From JBMZCV01 sp049613665 (lineage in GTDB: Bacteria; Bacteroidota; Bacteroidia; Chitinophagales; UBA2359): a DNA stretch of 22,469 nucleotides. Every line of letters starts with the position of its first letter. Positions within the stretch are counted from its first letter, which is position 1. The stretch spans positions 1-22,469 of the forward strand of contig JBMZCV010000074.1 in the NCBI GenBank assembly GCA_049613665.1. The letters run 5' to 3'. Positions 1-7,979 of this stretch are shown piece by piece. A program made the position numbers and the translations under genes. The notes beneath the pieces were generated by a model that was not told the origin of the DNA, did not search any database, and saw only the letters and a list, made by a program, of their open reading frames with translations.

Positions 1-245
1 CGCCCTATTTTTTGTAAGAAATGACAAAATAATAAGTCTTAATATTAAAAAAAAAATCAGCAAAAAAGTGTACCAGCATGAGTTTTTAACTCATACCTAT
101 TTTATAGTTTCTTTGGCACTTTTTGGAGCGAAAAACAATATTCTTGTTATGCTTAAATTCGACAGCCCATCTTGAAGGTCTGAACAGAACATTATTTTTA
201 TAAAAAATGAGGAGGTATTTACAAAAATAATGTTGTTGTTTTAAA
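1..245. other. left-edge non-coding stretch with a 12-bp hairpin
   Basis: I see no gene here. The clearest structure is a perfect inverted repeat, AACATTATTTTT at 188-199 and AAAAATAATGTT at 223-234, just past the stop codon of the minus-strand gene that ends at 246. It could end that transcript, but no clear T-run follows the stem on the minus strand. TTTGGCACTT at about 113-122 resembles half of the inverted repeat found in the intergenic elements elsewhere in the window. Confidence 0.5.
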
Positions 246-1727
246 TTAGTGTGTTACAACTACTTTTTTCATTTCGTGCCAATCAGAGCCACTTATTTCT
301 ACAAAATAAACGCCATCGTTCAAATTGCTAATGTCTAGTTTGATATTGTGACTATCATAATTTGCAGTCGCAAAAGTATAAGTTTTGCCAGCTAAATCTT
401 TAATCTGAACTTGTACATCAGTAGCTTTCAAGTTTGTGTTAATGTCGATGTTCAACTGTCCTTGTGTTGGGTTTGGATATAAATTAAAAGCATTGCCATT
501 TGTTGCGTCTTCAATTCCTACCGAACCATTGTTGCTACCTGGATCTTCAGGAATTTCGTCACATTCTTCAAAGTCAGTAGAAAGACAAAACTCGAAACTT
601 GTATATAAACCATCGTGGTCATCGGAAGTAAAAGCGAAAATTTCGCAACCATTTTGGTACAATTCGCCATGTCCAATTTCAAAACCATCGGCATTGGCAT
701 CATAAACTACAAACTCGTAGCAGCTACCTCTTTCTACACAAATATATTCTAAGAAATCGCCTGTATAGCCTTCACCATGTCCCAAAATAATGCCATCTTG
801 ATTTATCAAATCCCATTGCACTTCTTCTGGATAAAAATCTGGACTGATATATAGTGCCAATTCATCACGCAATTCTGGTGCGATAACTACCATATCGGCA
901 ATTTTGCTATCATTCACAAGGTTTTGGTCAGTACTTCCATTTGGATTCGTTGCTTTTAGTTCCAATTCATACACGCCTGTTTCGGCAGGAGCTTCAAAAG
1001 CACTTAACTCTACAATTTCTGTATCATATTGTGCCAAGCTACCTGTCCAATTGAATGTTTCTGCCAATTCGCCATTTAAGCTTACTTCAATATCAACGTT
1101 TGTCAAAGTTTCGCTACCACGATTGTAAAGCGTAAAAGTAGGCTGTACTACATCTTCGCAAATCACATTGTCAAAGCTTTTCATATCCAAAACACTAGCG
1201 TCTTTTTCAAATACTTCGCAGCCACCTATCAAACCATCAAGGTGTGCAAGTAATGTCTCGCCATTCAAGTTTTGATTGACATAAGACCAAGAACCGCCGC
1301 CATCTGGACAAACAACATAATAATGAGGATTGCCACAATTTGGCTTATCGCTACAACCAGCTACTGTATTGATAAGTGGGTAAGTAGCCGAGCCACCATT
1401 TCGGATAGCTTGTACTGCTGCATCTACTGTTTCTACTGCTCCTTCAATACCTAATACAACTGTCGTATTAGTTCCATTTGGGCCATGTGTTTGCCAAACT
1501 TCTTCTAATACAGGCAACTTTGCAATACAGCTAGATTCAGAAACAATCCAAAAAGCCATGATTACAATTTTGCCTTCGTCTAGATAGTCACGCAAATTGT
1601 GATTATTGCCATCTAAATCAGAAAAGTTGGTATCAGGAAAATCGCTAATATCTGCTGTTGCAGTTGGTTGATTACACAAACTCAAAAGTGTGAACAACAT
1701 ACTAAAAAGTAAAAATCTTTTTTTCAT
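246..1727 (-). CDS. secreted thioredoxin-like protein with T9SS sorting domain
   Basis: The 493-residue product has a signal peptide (about residues 1-25, basic start then a Leu/Phe-rich core). A thioredoxin/peroxiredoxin-like domain follows (about 28-165), then a beta-rich middle with a CARDB-like stretch at about 190-280, and a C-terminal T9SS type A domain (about 417-493, opening LYPNPTQGQL and ending with a VYFVEISG-type strand). The redox site is degenerate: where TlpA-like proteins have FW..WCGPC, this one reads FWIVSESSC, so the attacking cysteine is replaced by E64 and only C67 remains. A classical disulphide reductase activity is therefore unlikely from this site alone. The many other cysteines suggest disulphides outside the cell. 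It is probably exported and surface-attached or released. It is preceded by an intergenic element at 1793-1892. Its substrate is unknown. Confidence 0.8.
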   Translation of the reverse strand: MKKRFLLFSMLFTLLSLCNQPTATADISDFPDTNFSDLDGNNHNLRDYLDEGKIVIMAFWIVSESSCIAKLPVLEEVWQTHGPNGTNTTVVLGIEGAVETVDAAVQAIRNGGSATYPLINTVAGCSDKPNCGNPHYYVVCPDGGGSWSYVNQNLNGETLLAHLDGLIGGCEVFEKDASVLDMKSFDNVICEDVVQPTFTLYNRGSETLTNVDIEVSLNGELAETFNWTGSLAQYDTEIVELSAFEAPAETGVYELELKATNPNGSTDQNLVNDSKIADMVVIAPELRDELALYISPDFYPEEVQWDLINQDGIILGHGEGYTGDFLEYICVERGSCYEFVVYDANADGFEIGHGELYQNGCEIFAFTSDDHDGLYTSFEFCLSTDFEECDEIPEDPGSNNGSVGIEDATNGNAFNLYPNPTQGQLNIDINTNLKATDVQVQIKDLAGKTYTFATANYDSHNIKLDISNLNDGVYFVEISGSDWHEMKKVVVTH

Positions 1728-2127
1728 AATAGAATAATTTTAAAATAAATGAATGACGGTATAATGAGAAAAATTGTGAGAGAAATTACTAAATAAGCGT
1801 ACACATTTATATTCTAAATTTGTGGAATGCTAACACCTTAATTTTACAAGAGTTGGCACACAGTGTTCTATTGTTAAATAGTACTTGACAATTAGCTTAT
1901 TTTTTATATAGCTAATTTAAGATTTCTTTCAGAAAGAAAAAAGAACAGATTTTTTCATTTGCCGATAAAAAAGTTAATTTTAAAATGTGTAAACTATTGA
2001 TAATCAATGCCTAAAAGACTTGTTTTCTTTTACTTTGTCAATAAAAAATGAATGTTTTGATGGGTAAGAAATTCTAATTAGAAAGAAAATAAACGATTCA
2101 ATGGTTTATAAATAAAAAGTAATATGC
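1728..2127. other. 400-bp intergenic region
   Basis: This region separates two minus-strand T9SS cargo genes. It holds one copy of the intergenic element (1793-1892) and several short AT-rich palindromes: TTTCTTTC/GAAAGAAA near 1922-1939, ATTGAT-A-ATCAAT at 1996-2008 and TTCTAATTAGAA at 2072-2083. I see no open reading frame worth calling and no convincing terminator with a T-tract. Confidence 0.5.
1793..1892 (-). repeat. intergenic element, copy D
   Basis: Read on the minus strand toward the 246-1727 gene, this copy has a decayed 13-bp inverted repeat (ending CAAGTACT, then ATTTAAC), a 43-bp gap, then GTGTTAGCATTCCACAAATT. After GTTAG come 18 bases and TATAAATG (1804-1811), which fits a Bacteroidota -7 box. 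Order, spacing and orientation match the copies at 3517-3620, 5330-5433 and 10558-10655. Confidence 0.65.
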
Positions 2128-3471
2128 TTACTTAATGATTAATTTATTTGTTATGGTTTGGCTTCCTAATGTAGCAGTTACAAAATATAAGCCTTCTGTT
2201 TTTAGAGTCAATGAAATATTTTTGGACTGCGAGAGAGCGTGATAAATAGTTTTTCCTACTACATTTTTTATTTCAATCTCATCAATATTTTGTTGGCTTG
2301 TGATATAAAATTGGCCATTGCTTGGATTAGGATAAATTCTTAATTCAGTATTATAATTAGGTTCATTGATAGCGGTAGCCATAAAGTAATCTGATAATAT
2401 GTCATACATTGGATTAAAAATGCCAAACCATTGAGTTTGCGTATTGGTCATCGTAACCAAGGTGAAGCCATGTTCCATACTGTGAAACATAGAAGTAAGA
2501 TTGCTAAAATATCCATCATGTCCAATGACCATATCATTATTTTGTCCAGACGCATGATGAATACCTAGCCCATATCCAGCAGTCCAACTGCTAAAACTAT
2601 TGGGTACGAAAGCCAACATTTCGTCTAGCGATTCGGCATTCACTAATTCGCCATTGAGCAAGGCACTAAGCAACAATGCAAGGTCGGTAGGGCAGCTTAT
2701 AATATTTCCTGCTCCATAAGCATAGCTCAACATTGATGTTGTAGATACATTGTTGTAGCTTTTTAAACCATTTCCGAAGTTCCACCAAACGCCAGCACTT
2801 GGCTCTGTAAAAGTTTCATAAGCTCCAAAATAAGTATGATTCATTTCAAGCGGAGTCCAAATACGATTTCTCAATTCTGTTTGAACAGGATTTCCTGTAA
2901 CTGTTTCAACGATTAAGGCTGCAAGTGCATAATTGCTATTAGAGTATTGAAAGCTTGTGCCTGCCGAAAAACTAGGCACATCACTAACAATGTTTTCAAG
3001 TATATGTTGGGGCGTAAAAAAATAATCGAAATCCGAAGTAATGTCATTTCCACTACTAGCAGTTTCGAGATAATCGGCAATTCCGCTCGTATGATTTAAC
3101 AATTGTCTAACAGTAATTAGAGTATCAAATTCTACATCAAGGGAGGCATAAGTATTCCAAGATTCATCTAAGTCAATCAAATTTTCTTCTGCAAGCAGCA
3201 TTACTAAAGTCGCTATGTTTAATTTAGTCGTACTAGCACCATGAAATACGGTTGTATCTGTGATTGGTAGATTATTTTTTCCAACGCCAGCCGTTCCATT
3301 CCAGACTGTTCCATTTGGCATCATTAAATGAGCCGAAACGCCATGATTTTCTAAATTAGAAACGCTATTTTCAATTACATTTTTTAGTTGAATCGCAAGT
3401 GTCATATCAACTTGAGCTTTTGCTAATTGTATGAAAGAAATGAGGAGGCATAAAATGATAAGGTTTTTCAT
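2128..3471 (-). CDS. serine hydrolase (class C beta-lactamase family) with T9SS sorting domain
   Basis: The 447-residue product has a signal peptide (about 1-20) and a beta-lactamase/D-alanyl-D-alanine carboxypeptidase-like domain (about 30-365). The three catalytic motifs are visible: S80-T-T-K83 (nucleophile and general base), Y176-S-N178, and H318-D-G320 in the place of the KTG triad. H-x-G at that place is usual in esterase/peptidase relatives of AmpC. A T9SS type A domain follows (about 375-447, beginning LRIYPNPSNG). The protein should be exported and attached at the cell surface or secreted. Likely activities are peptidase or esterase; antibiotic hydrolysis cannot be inferred. The gene stands alone, with an intergenic element at 3517-3620 upstream. 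Confidence 0.88.
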   Translation of the reverse strand: MKNLIILCLLISFIQLAKAQVDMTLAIQLKNVIENSVSNLENHGVSAHLMMPNGTVWNGTAGVGKNNLPITDTTVFHGASTTKLNIATLVMLLAEENLIDLDESWNTYASLDVEFDTLITVRQLLNHTSGIADYLETASSGNDITSDFDYFFTPQHILENIVSDVPSFSAGTSFQYSNSNYALAALIVETVTGNPVQTELRNRIWTPLEMNHTYFGAYETFTEPSAGVWWNFGNGLKSYNNVSTTSMLSYAYGAGNIISCPTDLALLLSALLNGELVNAESLDEMLAFVPNSFSSWTAGYGLGIHHASGQNNDMVIGHDGYFSNLTSMFHSMEHGFTLVTMTNTQTQWFGIFNPMYDILSDYFMATAINEPNYNTELRIYPNPSNGQFYITSQQNIDEIEIKNVVGKTIYHALSQSKNISLTLKTEGLYFVTATLGSQTITNKLIIK

Positions 3472-3516
3472 CTGAATTATTTTTTGATTCTGCTATTTTC
3501 GGTTTGATATGAAGAT

Positions 3517-3620
3517 TTAAGTAGTCAGACAAAAATAAATATACATCTCGTTGGAGCTAACACGCTGATTTTCAATGCGTTAGCCACGAATCGACCGTTT
3601 ATTAAATAGTGCTTGGCACT
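3517..3620 (-). repeat. intergenic element, copy A (best-preserved copy)
   Basis: Read on the minus strand, AGTGC-CAA-GCACT (3608-3620) is a perfect inverted repeat, followed by ATTTAATAAA. Then come GGCTAACGCATTGAAAATCA and GCGTGTTAGCTCC, whose GCTAAC and GTTAGC ends are themselves inverted. After GTTAG there are 19 bases, then TATTTTTG (3530-3537), an exact TAnnTTTG -7 box, and TCTGACTACTTA. The element lies about 45 bp upstream of the serine hydrolase start, so it may carry that gene's promoter. Confidence 0.7.
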
Positions 3621-3654
3621 TATATCAAATTATAATAGACAATGTATTTGGCAC

Positions 3655-4515
3655 TTAATGCGTCTTTGTCATATCCTCATCAACCACAATCACAAAGTCA
3701 GCCATTTGCTTTTCTGTTTCCAATATTTCGATGTTAGCTTGTTGCATGCTTGCAATCGTCAAAATATTTAATTTCGGATTTTTTTGCTTCAAATACCAAA
3801 CAATACCTTCATAATTATTGGAATGATACGTTCCGTTGTAGTGTATAAATTGCTGCTTTTTAGTATGATTTTTCAAAATAAAATGAGCCATCGTTGCATC
3901 TTTTACCGCTTGAGCTTTCGGAAAATTTTCGCCGTTCATATGTTCGCCCATTTCTAACATTGCTGCATAATTTGGCAAGCTCAAATCAACTTCAATAGGC
4001 AAAGGTGCGATATACTTTTTTGCGGCTTCGCTAAGACTATCCAAACTCTCCAAGCCATCATAAAACACCATCGAAGAATAGCGACGAGGAATATTTGTGG
4101 CGATAAAAGGCAAACTATTCGCCTTTGCCAAATTCATCAAAGGCTTGTAGTCAGTCGTATAATTTGGCCAAAGCCGCATTTCTTTCTCAAAAAGGTTTTC
4201 GCTAATTTGGCTTTGCAAATACTCATCTATCAACAATTGATTGTCGGCTTCAAACATTTCAGCACCCAAAACGAGTTGCTTTTTGCTGTTTTCAATCAAG
4301 TCTTTCGTCAATTCTAGCTGCAACCAATGGCAAATAGGATTGTTGTGCAACTCACCAAACAAAACAATATCTGCTTTTTGGGCTGTCGCCAGCATTTCTG
4401 TATAGTTGCTTTTTTGTCCTGTTTTCGCAAATATTTCATACGCATTTTTGATGCTAAAATGCAAGGAACTTATCGCTAAAAAAATAGTTAAAATAAGAAA
4501 GTGTCGTTTTTTCAT
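3655..4515 (-). CDS. ChaN-like (haem-uptake protein family) protein
   Basis: The 286-residue product starts with a hydrophobic segment (about 5-22) and has no lipobox cysteine, so it is probably periplasmic or anchored by an uncleaved helix rather than a lipoprotein. The ChaN-type core follows: FGELHNNPICHWLQ at 53-66, GAEMFEADNQ at 84-93, and later a run of conserved glycine, histidine and asparagine positions (FIHYNGTYHSNN). Members of this family (Campylobacter ChaN is the type) bind haem or act in iron acquisition. Some are peptidase-like by fold, and the substrate here is not established. The start lies 29 bp after the stop of the upstream methyltransferase gene, so the two probably share a transcript. 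Confidence 0.78.
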   Translation of the reverse strand: MKKRHFLILTIFLAISSLHFSIKNAYEIFAKTGQKSNYTEMLATAQKADIVLFGELHNNPICHWLQLELTKDLIENSKKQLVLGAEMFEADNQLLIDEYLQSQISENLFEKEMRLWPNYTTDYKPLMNLAKANSLPFIATNIPRRYSSMVFYDGLESLDSLSEAAKKYIAPLPIEVDLSLPNYAAMLEMGEHMNGENFPKAQAVKDATMAHFILKNHTKKQQFIHYNGTYHSNNYEGIVWYLKQKNPKLNILTIASMQQANIEILETEKQMADFVIVVDEDMTKTH

Positions 4516-4544
4516 GCTTTTTGTTCAATATTCAATGTTGTAAA

Positions 4545-5297
4545 TTATTTTTTCCAAACCATCAAAAAGCCACTAGTAAAACTATTTGGCAGTTTATTGG
4601 CAAGCTGACAATCAAGATTTTGCAGTTTTTCGGAACGACGAATCAAGAGCGAAAAAGGAAAAACATCGCCTACAAAATCGGCGTTATTCAGCTTTTCTAG
4701 TTTAAAATTGTTGCTAGTTGCCAATTGTTTGATACTAGTTTGCGTAAAAAACTGAATGTGTTCCAGATGTTCGGCTGCCGACTGTATGGTTGTGCCTTTG
4801 TATCCCAACATTTTTTTGCTAAATATCACGGCATCAAGCAAACGCCCACCTTTTGTATAAAGCCATTGCATAGGTTTCGTCACGAATACTTCCCTCGGCC
4901 CATATCCATTTGGAACGGTAGCCAACAAAATACCACTTTCTTTCAAGAGTTCATAAGCAGTTTGCAGCAAAATTTCTGGTTGTTGCAAATGTTCCAATAC
5001 TTCGCTACAAATCAAAGCATCGTATTGTTGCAAATTTTGTTTATCTGCTATTAAATCTTCGGCTGCCAATTGTTTGAAATTTACATTTGGCCAAAAGTTG
5101 TATTCTTTAGCTAGGTTAATGGCTTTTTCGCTCAAATCTATGCCCAAAACTTCGTAGCCAGCTTCGCCTAATGCACGGCTGATGATGCCATTTCCACAGC
5201 CAATATCTAAAATTTTACCTCTTTTTGGTATATTTGCTGCTAGGTTTTGAATAATGAATTGCAAGCGTTTTTTATCTACAACTTTTGTATATTGCAT
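4545..5297 (-). CDS. class I SAM-dependent methyltransferase (UbiG-like)
   Basis: The 250-residue Rossmann-fold methyltransferase has the SAM-binding glycine loop ILDIGCGNG at 29-37 and the acidic residue ending strand 2 in VLGIDLS. The post-II/IV strand reads YDALICSEVLEHL, as in the UbiG/UbiE-type Methyltransf_11 group. The C-terminal half (about 150-250) has a hydrophobic FPFSLLIRR segment and no recognisable second domain. No quinone-pathway neighbours are present, so a ubiquinone or menaquinone role cannot be claimed; lipid, glycan or small-molecule methylation are equally possible. It is the first gene of a two-gene unit with the ChaN-like gene, and an intergenic element (5330-5433) sits directly upstream. 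Confidence 0.82.
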   Translation of the reverse strand: MQYTKVVDKKRLQFIIQNLAANIPKRGKILDIGCGNGIISRALGEAGYEVLGIDLSEKAINLAKEYNFWPNVNFKQLAAEDLIADKQNLQQYDALICSEVLEHLQQPEILLQTAYELLKESGILLATVPNGYGPREVFVTKPMQWLYTKGGRLLDAVIFSKKMLGYKGTTIQSAAEHLEHIQFFTQTSIKQLATSNNFKLEKLNNADFVGDVFPFSLLIRRSEKLQNLDCQLANKLPNSFTSGFLMVWKK

Positions 5298-5329
5298 GGT
5301 TTCGGTTTTTATAGGTGTGTTTTTATGAT

Positions 5330-5433
5330 AAGTAGTCGTTTAGAAGTTTTTGGGCATTTTACTACAAGATAACACCTTGAATGTTAATGCGTTAGCCACG
5401 AAACGAATGCTTTATTAAACAGTACTTGGTACT
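5330..5433 (-). repeat. intergenic element, copy B
   Basis: Read on the minus strand, this copy has AGTAC-CAA-GTACT (5421-5433), a 45-bp gap containing GGCTAACGCATT, then GTGTTATCTTG and the tail CGACTACTT. The 61-bp part at 5334-5394 matches 12488-12548 (copy C) at 54 of 61 positions by hand count. It lies upstream of the methyltransferase gene and between divergent genes. Confidence 0.68.
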
Positions 5434-5520
5434 TAAAAAACGAATATACAAAAGAAAAAAAATAATAATAAATTGCTGGAATAGTATTAGGCATGTTATG
5501 GTTTTAAAAATATGAACGTT

Positions 5521-6207
5521 ATGAATTATTTATCTCATTATTATGTAGCAAATTGTCCGAGCAATCCGAATTATACTTTGGGTTTGCTATTGCCAGATTT
5601 TGTGCGGAAGCAAACTTCAAAATTTCGTATTGCGAATGTAGAAATGCCTTTGCTTTCTGCAAGTTCACAATATTTTCATCGAGGTGTGTTGTGTCACTAC
5701 AAAACAGATGCGTTATTTCATGTATCAGATTTTTTCAAAAAGCATTTAGCAAACATTCAGCAAGAGTGGAAAGCTTCTAATTTTGAAAGTTTACATAAAT
5801 ATAAATTTTTTTTGGCTCATGTACTCCTCGAAATGATGTTGGATAGAATTTTGATGCAAGATGAGCCAAAAATTTGTATCTCTTTTTACCAACATTTAGC
5901 TAATATAAATAAAAAAGAATATGAAGAGTATATTTCTAAAATTGGTTTGTCGAAAGCTCATTCTGTTCAAATTTTTTCTGCTTATGAGCGATTTATAAAA
6001 AATCAATACTTGCACAAATATTTAGATAAAACAAAATTTATTAATGGATTAAGTTATGTATATCAAAAAGTTACACATTTAAAAATATCAAATAAAGATA
6101 AACATAAACTTATTGATAGCCTTTGCAATATTGAGCTAGCTATGCAAGCAGACTATGAGGCTTTTTTGTTGGGCTTGAAGAGTGAAATATCGAGTTTCAT
6201 TTTATGA
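5521..6207 (+). CDS. AcpH-like protein (acyl-carrier-protein phosphodiesterase family)
   Basis: This 228-residue protein resembles AcpH (DUF479), which in E. coli removes the 4'-phosphopantetheine arm from acyl carrier protein. Visible signs are the opening MNYLSHYYVA (family form MNFLAHL-A), GLLLPDFVR, then FHRGVLCHYKTDALFH with its histidine/aspartate spacing, and a later H-x-x-L-E-x-x-x-D helix (AHVLLEMMLD). I chose the ATG at 5521 over the in-frame ATG at 5512 because family members start at this MN. The sequence is Lys/Ile/Phe-rich and looks more divergent than its neighbours, so the exact activity is uncertain. It is divergent from the methyltransferase gene and followed by an independently promoted small gene. 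Confidence 0.68.
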   Translation: MNYLSHYYVANCPSNPNYTLGLLLPDFVRKQTSKFRIANVEMPLLSASSQYFHRGVLCHYKTDALFHVSDFFKKHLANIQQEWKASNFESLHKYKFFLAHVLLEMMLDRILMQDEPKICISFYQHLANINKKEYEEYISKIGLSKAHSVQIFSAYERFIKNQYLHKYLDKTKFINGLSYVYQKVTHLKISNKDKHKLIDSLCNIELAMQADYEAFLLGLKSEISSFIL

Positions 6208-6249
6208 CATTTTTTTGACAGAAAAAGCGACAACAAAATGCCTAAAATA

Positions 6250-6280
6250 CTTGACTTTTAAAAGTATAGCTTTATTTTTG
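6250..6280 (+). promoter_or_regulatory. Bacteroidota-type promoter for the 6321 gene
   Basis: TTG at 6251-6253 is followed by exactly 19 bases and TATTTTTG at 6273-6280. This matches the phylum's consensus of a -33 TTTG/TTG and a -7 TAnnTTTG. Transcription would start near 6285, leaving a leader of about 35 bases before the ATG at 6321. Confidence 0.6.
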
Positions 6281-6320
6281 AGAAATATTTTAATACAATA
6301 ATTTTTTAATTTCAATAACA

Positions 6321-6728
6321 ATGAAAGAAGTAACCCATAACGAACTTGAAACAGTAATAGATATAAAGAAACAAATCGTTAAAGCTATGTCTAATAGCGA
6401 AATACTGCATTTTTGGCATATCGAATCCCAAAAGCTAGTTAGTTTTTCGGATACTCACGAAGCCGCTGATGAGTATAATGACCAGATTGAAGCTTCGCCA
6501 GAAGAGTATTTGCAAATTTTGTCTGATAAGACTATGAGCGAGCAAGCACTTGCAGAACAATTTATAGCAGAAAATTTGCAGAGTGACATTTCTGGTTTGG
6601 GCGATAAAACAGCAGAAGAAATATTTGCGGAAGTACCAAACTGGGCGGCAGCTTGGACAACTTATCGGAAGCAATTTTATGGAAATTTGGCTGAGAATTG
6701 GCTTAGTGAAAATGGTTTTGCTAGATAA
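6321..6728 (+). CDS. small acidic protein, family not recognised
   Basis: The 135-residue soluble protein has no signal peptide and no membrane segment. It is rich in Glu, Ala and Trp. It looks largely helical, with a central stretch holding an EASPEEYLQIL patch and a C-terminal part with three tryptophans (PNWAAAWTTYRKQF and NWLSENGF). I recognise no catalytic motif. It has its own consensus promoter (6250-6280) and ends at a bidirectional terminator (6753-6802), so it is likely an independent, expressed single-gene unit. Function unknown. Confidence 0.65.
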   Translation: MKEVTHNELETVIDIKKQIVKAMSNSEILHFWHIESQKLVSFSDTHEAADEYNDQIEASPEEYLQILSDKTMSEQALAEQFIAENLQSDISGLGDKTAEEIFAEVPNWAAAWTTYRKQFYGNLAENWLSENGFAR

Positions 6729-6752
6729 GGAATAGTATCTCATCTTAGAATC

Positions 6753-6802
6753 AAAAAAGCTAATTTTTACTTTTCTATCGAAAAATAAAAATTAGCTTTT
6801 TT
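6753..6802. terminator. bidirectional intrinsic terminator
   Basis: A perfect 17-bp stem is formed by AAAAAAGCTAATTTTTA (6753-6769) and TAAAAATTAGCTTTTTT (6786-6802). Each strand has a T-run on its 3' side. It lies between the convergent ends of the 6321-6728 gene and the exb operon, so it serves both. Confidence 0.85.
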
Positions 6803-6829
6803 GTATTTATAAGTGCTATATTTCTATAA

Positions 6830-7333
6830 CTACCAATCTGTACGAGGTACAGCAGAATAGTTTACTTTAAAAGCATTTACTTTACGCAGTTGTTGCTTTA
6901 CATCAGTAACGATTCCCATTTTCACACCTCTATCTACACGAAGTGAAGTAGTCATTGCTTTTTGCTGTTTCTCTGGCAGTTTTGAACGTTCATTCATAAT
7001 GAACCTTCTCACTTCAGACACATTGCTGTTAGTGCTACCATCACTATCAACGATTTGATATATCACATCATTGAGCTGAACAACGGGAGCAGTACCAAAT
7101 TTTTCTTGATAGGCCTTAGTTGGTTGGCCAATATAAATATAGCTTACCAGCGATTTCTTTTCCAATTTTTGCAATTCGGTTGCTTTTGCTGGCTTGATAT
7201 TCACTTTCAGTTCGGTTTCACGCATTACGGTAGCTACCATAAAGAAAAATAGTAGGATAAAGATAATGTCTGGTAGTGAAGCCGTTGAAATAGCTGGCGT
7301 TTCTTTTCCGCCTTTTTTTCTAATTGCAGCCAT
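6830..7333 (-). CDS. exbD: ExbD/TolR-family biopolymer transporter (second paralogue)
   Basis: The 167-residue single-pass inner-membrane protein is the proton-channel partner of ExbB. A short basic cytoplasmic tail precedes one transmembrane helix (about 20-40) carrying the proton-relay aspartate D22 in SLPDIIFILLFFFMVATV; the remainder is periplasmic. Like other Bacteroidota ExbDs it has an enlarged periplasmic part with charged inserts. It is the last gene of the operon, 21 bp after the other exbD. Paired ExbDs are common in this phylum. The complex should energise TonB-dependent outer-membrane uptake, although no tonB is in view. Confidence 0.9.
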   Translation of the reverse strand: MAAIRKKGGKETPAISTASLPDIIFILLFFFMVATVMRETELKVNIKPAKATELQKLEKKSLVSYIYIGQPTKAYQEKFGTAPVVQLNDVIYQIVDSDGSTNSNVSEVRRFIMNERSKLPEKQQKAMTTSLRVDRGVKMGIVTDVKQQLRKVNAFKVNYSAVPRTDW

Positions 7334-7354
7334 AAGAACAAATAGTTTACAAGT

Positions 7355-7891
7355 TTAATAATTTTCGGGTTCTGCCTCCGAAATTCGCAGTGGATATACA
7401 TTTCGAACTGTTTTCTGATTTTCTCTTTTCAAATCAGCATATTTCACACCAAAATTATTGATAGCATATTCGTCACGCAGTTCGTTGTAGGCCGCTTTTA
7501 GCTCATTTTGCACTGTAATATAAATTTCATAGGAAGTTCCTCTGTCATTTTTTAGTGAAACGATGGCTTTTTGCGGACTCAAAGAATAACGTGGGTCTAC
7601 ACCATTATTATTAACGTGTGTTTTAGCAAGTTCTTTGAGTTCAATCACATCCATCAAATCTCCTTTTACTAGAAGTTGGTCATTTTTATTAACCAAAATA
7701 TCCAGCACATTTCGCTGATTTGCCTTATCAGGTGGTGGTGGTTCTTCTTCTGAAATAGGAGGAAGGAGTGTTATCAAACCTTTATCAATATCCATTGTAG
7801 TGGTTACGAGGAAGAAAATGAGCAGCAAAAAGGCGATATCTGCCATTGAGCTTGCGTTTATTTCCTGTAACTTTCTTTTACCTTTTGCCAT
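7355..7891 (-). CDS. exbD: ExbD/TolR-family biopolymer transporter (first paralogue)
   Basis: The 178-residue ExbD-type protein has a basic N-terminus (KGKRK), then the helix SSMADIAFLLLIFFLVTT with the proton-relay aspartate D18, then a proline-rich run (EEEPPPPDK, about 48-56) leading into the periplasmic domain. It is closer to the canonical ExbD helix than the paralogue at 6830-7333, where Met-Ala-Asp becomes Leu-Pro-Asp. It is the third gene of the operon, 88 bp after the small membrane protein, and probably forms a heteromeric ExbD set around the ExbB pentamer. Confidence 0.92.
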   Translation of the reverse strand: MAKGKRKLQEINASSMADIAFLLLIFFLVTTTMDIDKGLITLLPPISEEEPPPPDKANQRNVLDILVNKNDQLLVKGDLMDVIELKELAKTHVNNNGVDPRYSLSPQKAIVSLKNDRGTSYEIYITVQNELKAAYNELRDEYAINNFGVKYADLKRENQKTVRNVYPLRISEAEPENY

Positions 7892-7979
7892 AGTAAAGAA
7901 GTTTTATTGATTGATAAAATGTTTTATATAAATTTTCAAGGCAAAAGTGTTGTTCTTGCCTTGAAAATTTAGGATATTT

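Noticed and set aside
904..1128. Plus-strand open frame antisense to the thioredoxin-like gene (and similar frames at 12151-12429, 14034-14333 and 18474-18806)
   Set aside because: These have no family features, and low-complexity composition that follows from the codons of the real genes on the other strand.
1996..2008. ATTGAT-A-ATCAAT as an FNR/CRP-type site
   Set aside because: The half-sites are separated by 1 base instead of 4, and the palindrome lies about 120 bp downstream of the stop of the 2128-3471 gene, not in a promoter position.
2072..2083. TTCTAATTAGAA as terminator of the serine hydrolase gene
   Set aside because: The 6-bp arms have no loop, and no T-tract follows on the minus strand. 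It is likely chance in AT-rich DNA.
4545..5297. Naming the methyltransferase ubiG
   Set aside because: Only the general SAM-binding fold is visible, and no quinone-pathway neighbours or diagnostic residues support that specific role.
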